From: an uncultured Anaerolineae bacterium
GTDB lineage: Bacteria; Chloroflexota; Anaerolineae; Anaerolineales; Villigracilaceae
Length of the DNA: 64,000 nt
Direction: 5' to 3'
Assembly: GCA_903854805.1 (NCBI GenBank)
Contig: CAINXK010000127.1
Coordinates: 11,798-75,797 of the forward strand
Positions 60,246 to 64,000 of this stretch are shown piece by piece. The position numbers and the translations under genes are program-made. Under the pieces are notes generated by a model, which had not been told where the DNA came from, searched no databases, and saw only the letters and a program-made list of their open reading frames with translations. The number at the start of each line of letters is the position of its first letter. The first letter of the stretch is position 1.

Positions 60246-60284
60246 GTCAATAGATAACCGGTAAAAAAACGGTTATCTATTGAC
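60246..60284 (+). terminator. Terminator after fucU
   Basis: Perfect 15-bp stem (60246-60260 with 60270-60284), 9-base A-rich loop, followed by TTTCTAAAAAT. It lies 62 bases after the fucU stop. Confidence 0.6.
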
Positions 60285-60344
60285 TTTCTAAAAATCCATA
60301 TGGCCGGGCCAAAATTTGTCGATATTTATTGATTTTTTTTTACA

Positions 60345-60373
60345 TTGACAAAATATAGCAGAAATGCTACGAT
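60345..60373 (+). promoter_or_regulatory. Promoter and possible operator of the DeoR-type gene
   Basis: TTGACA (60345-60350), 17-base spacer, TACGAT (60368-60373). A small inverted repeat TAGCA-GAAA-TGCTA fills the end of the spacer, suiting an operator for autoregulation. Confidence 0.6.
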
Positions 60374-60427
60374 ATGTTTTACTAACTTCAGTAAATAACA
60401 TCAAGTAACAACAAAAAAAGGGAAAAA

Positions 60428-61204
60428 TTGACCACCTACGAACGACGCCAATCTGTGATGGAACTATTGCGAAAACAACCCGGTCTGAGAGTACCAGAGC
60501 TAGCAACTGCGTTGGTTGTTTCGGAAGGGACAGTTCGCAATGATCTAAATGCGCTGGAGAGTGAAGGGCGTGTCACCCGTGTTCATGGTGGAGCCATCGT
60601 CAAGGATCAGTCAGGTTTTCAGAATCTATCTTTCAACGTCCGCCACCAGGAACATGCAACCGAGAAATTGCTAATCGCCAAGTATGCTTCTGAATTGGTT
60701 AACGATGGGGATTCGATCCTGCTGGACGCCAGCAGCACAATCTATTATTTAGCGTTGGCAATCCAGGAACGCAACCGGCTGCGTGTGGTGACCAACGGGT
60801 TGGATGTGGCTCGATTACTGGCAAAAAACCCATCGAACACAGTCATTGTGATTGGGGGTATTTTGAACCAGGAAGGGTCATCTGTAACAGGTCTATTCAG
60901 TGAAACAGCCATTCAAGAGCTGCACATTCAGAAAGCATTTGTTTCAAGTAGCGGTTTCAGTCTTGAACGTGGCATGACCGAGGTTCACATTGAAGAAGCA
61001 CAGTTGAAACGCAAGGTAATCGAATCTTCGCAGGAAGTGATTGCACTAATCGATTCCAGCAAAATTGGCAAAGAAGACTTAACCCCCTTTGCTCGTGTAG
61101 AACAGATCAACCACCTGATCACGGATTCCGGGATCAGCCCTATGTGGGCGCAGCTGGTTGAGCGGGCAGGCATAAAATTAACAATCTGCCAGGGTAAACC
61201 TTAA
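60428..61204 (+). CDS. DeoR-family transcription regulator
   Basis: 258 aa starting at TTG 60428, behind AAGGG. N-terminal helix-turn-helix (TYERRQSVMELL, then VSEGTVRNDLNALESEGRVTRVHGG) and a C-terminal DeoR sensor domain with DASSTIYYLA and IGGILNQEGSSVTGLFSE. These regulators sense phosphorylated sugars; here the likely effector is a fuculose or rhamnulose phosphate, since the gene sits between fucIU and the kinase/aldolase genes. Whether it represses or activates is unknown. Confidence 0.88.
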   Translation: MTTYERRQSVMELLRKQPGLRVPELATALVVSEGTVRNDLNALESEGRVTRVHGGAIVKDQSGFQNLSFNVRHQEHATEKLLIAKYASELVNDGDSILLDASSTIYYLALAIQERNRLRVVTNGLDVARLLAKNPSNTVIVIGGILNQEGSSVTGLFSETAIQELHIQKAFVSSSGFSLERGMTEVHIEEAQLKRKVIESSQEVIALIDSSKIGKEDLTPFARVEQINHLITDSGISPMWAQLVERAGIKLTICQGKP

Positions 61205-61572
61205 ACTTTTTCAACGGTCAGAAAAGGTGAAAAAATCACTTCGAAACCGAACACGAATTGGTTTTTAATCCAAAATACAAACAGTCGGCTCGTAGAATAC
61301 AAAGAAACCGACAAGCAAGTCTAGCCTGAAAATGCTGGTTGCGCTCCTGGAAAACGGTTGACATTATTACTCATTATTTATGCGCACAAACGGGCTAATC
61401 TTTGACTATTTTGAGACTGAAGCAACCCTTTCGGTTGCCCAGACCAGAATGACTACCACCGAAGTGAACACTTGCTGGCAGGAATTCATAGCCCCTGCTA
61501 CTAATTCCAATGCCGCCCCGATGAAAACTTTTTCGAAATGACAGAATATATTCACCTTGATTGAGGTCTACC
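61205..61572. other. Intergenic region upstream of the sugar kinase
   Basis: About 370 bases without a gene. TTGACA at 61358 has no good -10 partner at normal spacing. No terminator is clear after the DeoR gene; the kinase may be read from its promoter or from its own unrecognised one. Confidence 0.4.
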
Positions 61573-63045
61573 ATGCCATCATCTCACAACTACCTTGCAA
61601 TAGACATTGGCGCTGAAAGCGGCCGCACGATCGTTGGAACGCTCAATGATGGCAAGTTAACATTGACAGAAACCCACAGATTCTCAAACACCCCGGTGCA
61701 GAGAGCCGACGGCCTGCACTGGGATGTAAAAACAATATGGAACAACATTAAGGCCGGCATTACAGCCTCGGCTTCACAGTTTCCGCTTACCAGTCTGGGT
61801 CTTGACACCTGGGGCGTGGATTTTGCTTTGCTCGATGAAAATGGGATTTTACTGGATGACCCATTTCATTATCGGGATGAACGCACCGACGGCATGGTGG
61901 AAGAAGCATTCCGGCGCGTTCCACGTGAGGAAATTTTTGCCCAAACTGGCATCCAGTTCATGCAAATCAACACACTCTATCAACTACTGGCAATGTCGCT
62001 GCAAAAATCCGCTTTACTTGAAAAAGCCCAGTATTTCGTCACCATTCCAGATCTGTTTAATTATTGGTTGAGTGGAAAAATTACCTGCGAATTTACACTG
62101 GTGACAACGACTCAGTGCTTCGACCCACGCCGGCGCGACTGGGCATTCCCTTTGCTCGAAGCAATGAATATTCCCACGCGACTCTTTCCTCCAATCAGCC
62201 AACCAGGAACATCGCTCGGCAACCTGCTGATGGATGTAGCCGAGGAAACTGGCGCGGAACAAATCCCGGTCATCGCTCCCGCCTGCCACGATACCGGTTC
62301 GGCGGTTGTGGCTGTCCCTGCCGCTAATCAGGATTTCGCCTGGATAAGTTCAGGAACATGGTCGATCATGGGCTGCGAAGCCAGCGAACCAGTCATGGAC
62401 GAAAGCGCGCTTGCCAATAATTTCACCAATGAGGGCGGAGTATTTGGGACCTGGCGGCTTTCTAAAAACATCATCGGTCTATGGCTGGTACAAGAATGCC
62501 GCCGTACCTGGAAAAACCAGGGCGTCGACCTGAGCTATGATGAAATTACACAACTCGCAGCTGAAGCCAGGCCCTTTGTGGCGGTAATCGACCCGGACGA
62601 TGCATCCTTCTTACACCCCGGAGATATGCCCGAACGAATTAGGCAATTTTGTGCTCGAACGGGACAAGATATCCCAGAAACCAGGGGGGAAATTGTGCGG
62701 GTGGCACTGGAAAGCATCGCACTCAGATACCGGCTGGTTCTCGAAAAATTGGAAGCTGTGACCGGCAAACGCCTTGATCCGCTGCATATCATCGGCGGAG
62801 GTACAAAGAACCACTTGCTAAGCCAGTTCAGCGCCGACTGTACCGGAAGAACGGTAATAACCGGCCCGATTGAAGCCACCGCCATCGGTAATGTCCTGAT
62901 GCAGGCGATCACTTTGGGCCATATTGATTCACTGGAAGAAGCACGAAACGTAGTGCGCGCTTCTTTCCTACCCATTATTTTCCACCCTGGTCAGCAAGAT
63001 GGGTGGGATAAATCCTATGAGAAGTTTCAGAAAGTGACAAAATAA
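61573..63045 (+). CDS. rhaB: Rhamnulokinase-family sugar kinase (FGGY)
   Basis: 490 aa from the ATG at 61573 (TTGAGG eight bases upstream). FGGY kinase with the RhaB pattern: YLAIDIGAESGRTIVG, LDTWGVDFALLDENG, DDPFHYRDERTDG, ISSGTWSIMG, and the ATP-site segment HIIGGGTKNHLLSQF. It phosphorylates L-rhamnulose or, given fucI upstream, L-fuculose at C1; both use this family. There is no second kinase, so one enzyme probably serves both sugars (inference). The stop overlaps the aldolase start by one base. Confidence 0.85.
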   Translation: MPSSHNYLAIDIGAESGRTIVGTLNDGKLTLTETHRFSNTPVQRADGLHWDVKTIWNNIKAGITASASQFPLTSLGLDTWGVDFALLDENGILLDDPFHYRDERTDGMVEEAFRRVPREEIFAQTGIQFMQINTLYQLLAMSLQKSALLEKAQYFVTIPDLFNYWLSGKITCEFTLVTTTQCFDPRRRDWAFPLLEAMNIPTRLFPPISQPGTSLGNLLMDVAEETGAEQIPVIAPACHDTGSAVVAVPAANQDFAWISSGTWSIMGCEASEPVMDESALANNFTNEGGVFGTWRLSKNIIGLWLVQECRRTWKNQGVDLSYDEITQLAAEARPFVAVIDPDDASFLHPGDMPERIRQFCARTGQDIPETRGEIVRVALESIALRYRLVLEKLEAVTGKRLDPLHIIGGGTKNHLLSQFSADCTGRTVITGPIEATAIGNVLMQAITLGHIDSLEEARNVVRASFLPIIFHPGQQDGWDKSYEKFQKVTK

Positions 63046-63866
63046 TGTTAAACCCTCCATATCCAGAACTTGACGAATTAATGATTATGATGGGCGAAGC
63101 CGGCAGACATATTGCCAATATCGAAGCCAGTGAAGGCGCTGCCGGAAACATCTCGGTTTGCCTGCGCTGGCCGGTTGAGCCGCGCTCGCGCTTCCCTTTG
63201 ATGGAAGAAATCAACCTACCCCAGGCGGTACCTGGGCTGGCCGGGGCAACCTTCCTGGTAACCGGTTCCGGGCGCCGCTTGCGTGAAATCATCAACGAGC
63301 CCACCGCCAATATAGCCTGCATCGTAGTCAACGAAGGCGGGCAAACCGGCAAACTTTATACATCCTACCAGCGTCGTTTCGAACGCGTCACGAGTGAATT
63401 TAACTCACATCTAGCGGTGCACTATGATCAGATGATGACAAGCGGAACAAATTTTCATGCCATCATCCATGCCCAACCACTGCACATCACATACCTGAGC
63501 CATATCCCACGCTATCAAAACGAACAGTATCTTAATACCCATCTGCTGCGCTGGCAGCCAGAAACCATCATCAACCTGCCTGAAGGGATTGGACTGATCC
63601 CATTCGAGGTACCGAGTTCGACAGAATTAATGGCCGGGAATATCAAGGCACTCCAATCGCATCGTGTTGTGGTCTGGTCCAAACATGGCTTGATGGCGCG
63701 TTCTGATATTTCTATCAAACGTGCCGCCGACCGTGTGGAATATGCAGAAACGGCTGCAAAATACGAATATCTCAACCTGGCAACTGGCGAGATTGGCGAA
63801 GGCTTGAGCACGAAAGAAATCCTGGACATCTGCAAAACATTTAGTATAAAGCAAAATATTTTCTAA
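63045..63866 (+). CDS. rhaD: Class II aldolase, rhamnulose/fuculose-1-phosphate type
   Basis: 273 aa. Cleaves the 1-phosphate to dihydroxyacetone phosphate and L-lactaldehyde with zinc. Motifs: EGAAGNIS near 29-36, the zinc His pair in IIHAQPLHITYLSH (~138-151), the catalytic region STELMAGNI, and WSKHGLMA with a third zinc His. The length matches RhaD (~274) rather than FucA (~215). Because the cluster has fucI, it may also act on fuculose 1-phosphate. Confidence 0.85.
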   Translation: MLNPPYPELDELMIMMGEAGRHIANIEASEGAAGNISVCLRWPVEPRSRFPLMEEINLPQAVPGLAGATFLVTGSGRRLREIINEPTANIACIVVNEGGQTGKLYTSYQRRFERVTSEFNSHLAVHYDQMMTSGTNFHAIIHAQPLHITYLSHIPRYQNEQYLNTHLLRWQPETIINLPEGIGLIPFEVPSSTELMAGNIKALQSHRVVVWSKHGLMARSDISIKRAADRVEYAETAAKYEYLNLATGEIGEGLSTKEILDICKTFSIKQNIF

Positions 63867-63882
63867 CGTCAAGCCCGCGGGA

Positions 63883-63903
63883 TCCTGATAAAACCTCAGG
63901 ATA
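63883..63903 (+). promoter_or_regulatory. Small stem-loop between aldolase and the next gene
   Basis: 7-bp stem (63883-63889 with 63897-63903), 7-base loop, no T-run. Probably an intercistronic structure. Confidence 0.3.
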
Positions 63904-63952
63904 AACGACTGGTTATCCGCACCAAAATAGCAATATCAGGAGGACCTTCTTC

Positions 63953-64000
63953 ATGCCTACCGAAAACCAAATCCAATCTGCTTATATCCTGGCAAAAGAA
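63953..64000 (+). CDS. Start of a gene cut by the window edge, probably L-rhamnose isomerase
   Basis: ATG at 63953 behind AGGAGG. The 16 visible residues (MPTENQIQSAYILAKE) resemble the N-terminus of RhaA-type L-rhamnose isomerases, where an I-x2-AY-x-LAKE helix opens the protein. Position after the kinase and aldolase fits. Too short for certainty. Confidence 0.45.
   Translation, partial: MPTENQIQSAYILAKE

Noticed and set aside
1..64000. tRNA, rRNA, insertion sequences, prophage, CRISPR arrays
   Set aside because: None was recognised on reading both strands; without a covariance or profile search a missed tRNA cannot be fully excluded.

Overview
The window looks like a chromosomal segment of a Chloroflexota bacterium, most likely of the class Anaerolineae. 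Base composition is close to balanced. The indications are secreted proteins with long Thr/Pro/Arg linkers, a giant histidine kinase with about eleven GAF domains, a DUF4388 (PATAN)/small-GTPase pair, and a DnaD-type replication protein beside a two-domain DnaC-like loader. This is inference from gene content; there is no rRNA or other phylogenetic marker here. I saw no insertion sequence, prophage, CRISPR array or tRNA.

Region by region. 1-0.9 kb: the end of hisG. 1.0-4.3 kb (minus): a secreted papain-family cysteine protease carrying an internal chagasin-like (I42) segment, followed by a stand-alone I42 inhibitor lipoprotein. 4.9-19.8 kb (plus): a tight ten-gene run from one strong promoter: PATAN protein, small GTPase, alpha/beta hydrolase, V4R protein, left-handed beta-helix acyltransferase, a homologue of cyanobacterial acyl-ACP reductase, a REC-GGDEF-like regulator, the 2480-aa GAF kinase, a REC-only regulator, and a second alpha/beta-hydrolase fold protein that lacks the nucleophile serine. 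It is the best candidate here for an undescribed system, a signalling module joined to fatty-acyl or aldehyde chemistry. 19.8-22.3 kb: NAD salvage pair. 22.6 kb: orphan BrnA-like antitoxin. 23.4-27.7 kb: replication genes (tandem DnaC-like, DnaD-like, DnaB) and a BFN/DUF151 protein. 27.9-31.5 kb: cydDC-like exporter. 32-35 kb: sensor kinase/LuxR-type regulator pair. 35.6-42.5 kb: membrane proteins (DUF4153/4173, DUF2085, GT-C-like, DUF4126), pfkA starting at TTG, and a 19-codon mini-gene with its own promoter, strong Shine-Dalgarno and hairpins.

42.5-47.8 kb (minus): a TPP riboswitch controlling thiamine pyrophosphokinase, a ThiBPQ-type thiamine ABC importer and a DUF402 protein. 47.9-53.3 kb (minus): pstS-pstC-pstA-pstB-arsC-phoU with a Pho-box-like repeat, joining phosphate uptake to arsenate reduction. 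53.5-55.5 kb: a DUF1521/MIIA protein predicted to cleave itself on calcium binding, a 29-codon membrane peptide and a PHP-family phosphoesterase. 55.6-64 kb (plus): a deoxyhexose catabolic cluster: a LacI regulator fused to a uroporphyrinogen-decarboxylase-like domain, fucI, fucU, a DeoR regulator, a RhaB-type kinase, a RhaD-type aldolase and probably the start of L-rhamnose isomerase. FucI plus the kinase and aldolase would take L-fucose to dihydroxyacetone phosphate and L-lactaldehyde. A rhamnose isomerase feeding the same kinase and aldolase would let one cluster use both sugars.

Several genes (22841 minus; 27946, 38832 and 41747 plus) have TATAAT only 6-7 bases before the start codon and no Shine-Dalgarno, suggesting leaderless transcripts, while most operon-internal genes have clear Shine-Dalgarno sites.
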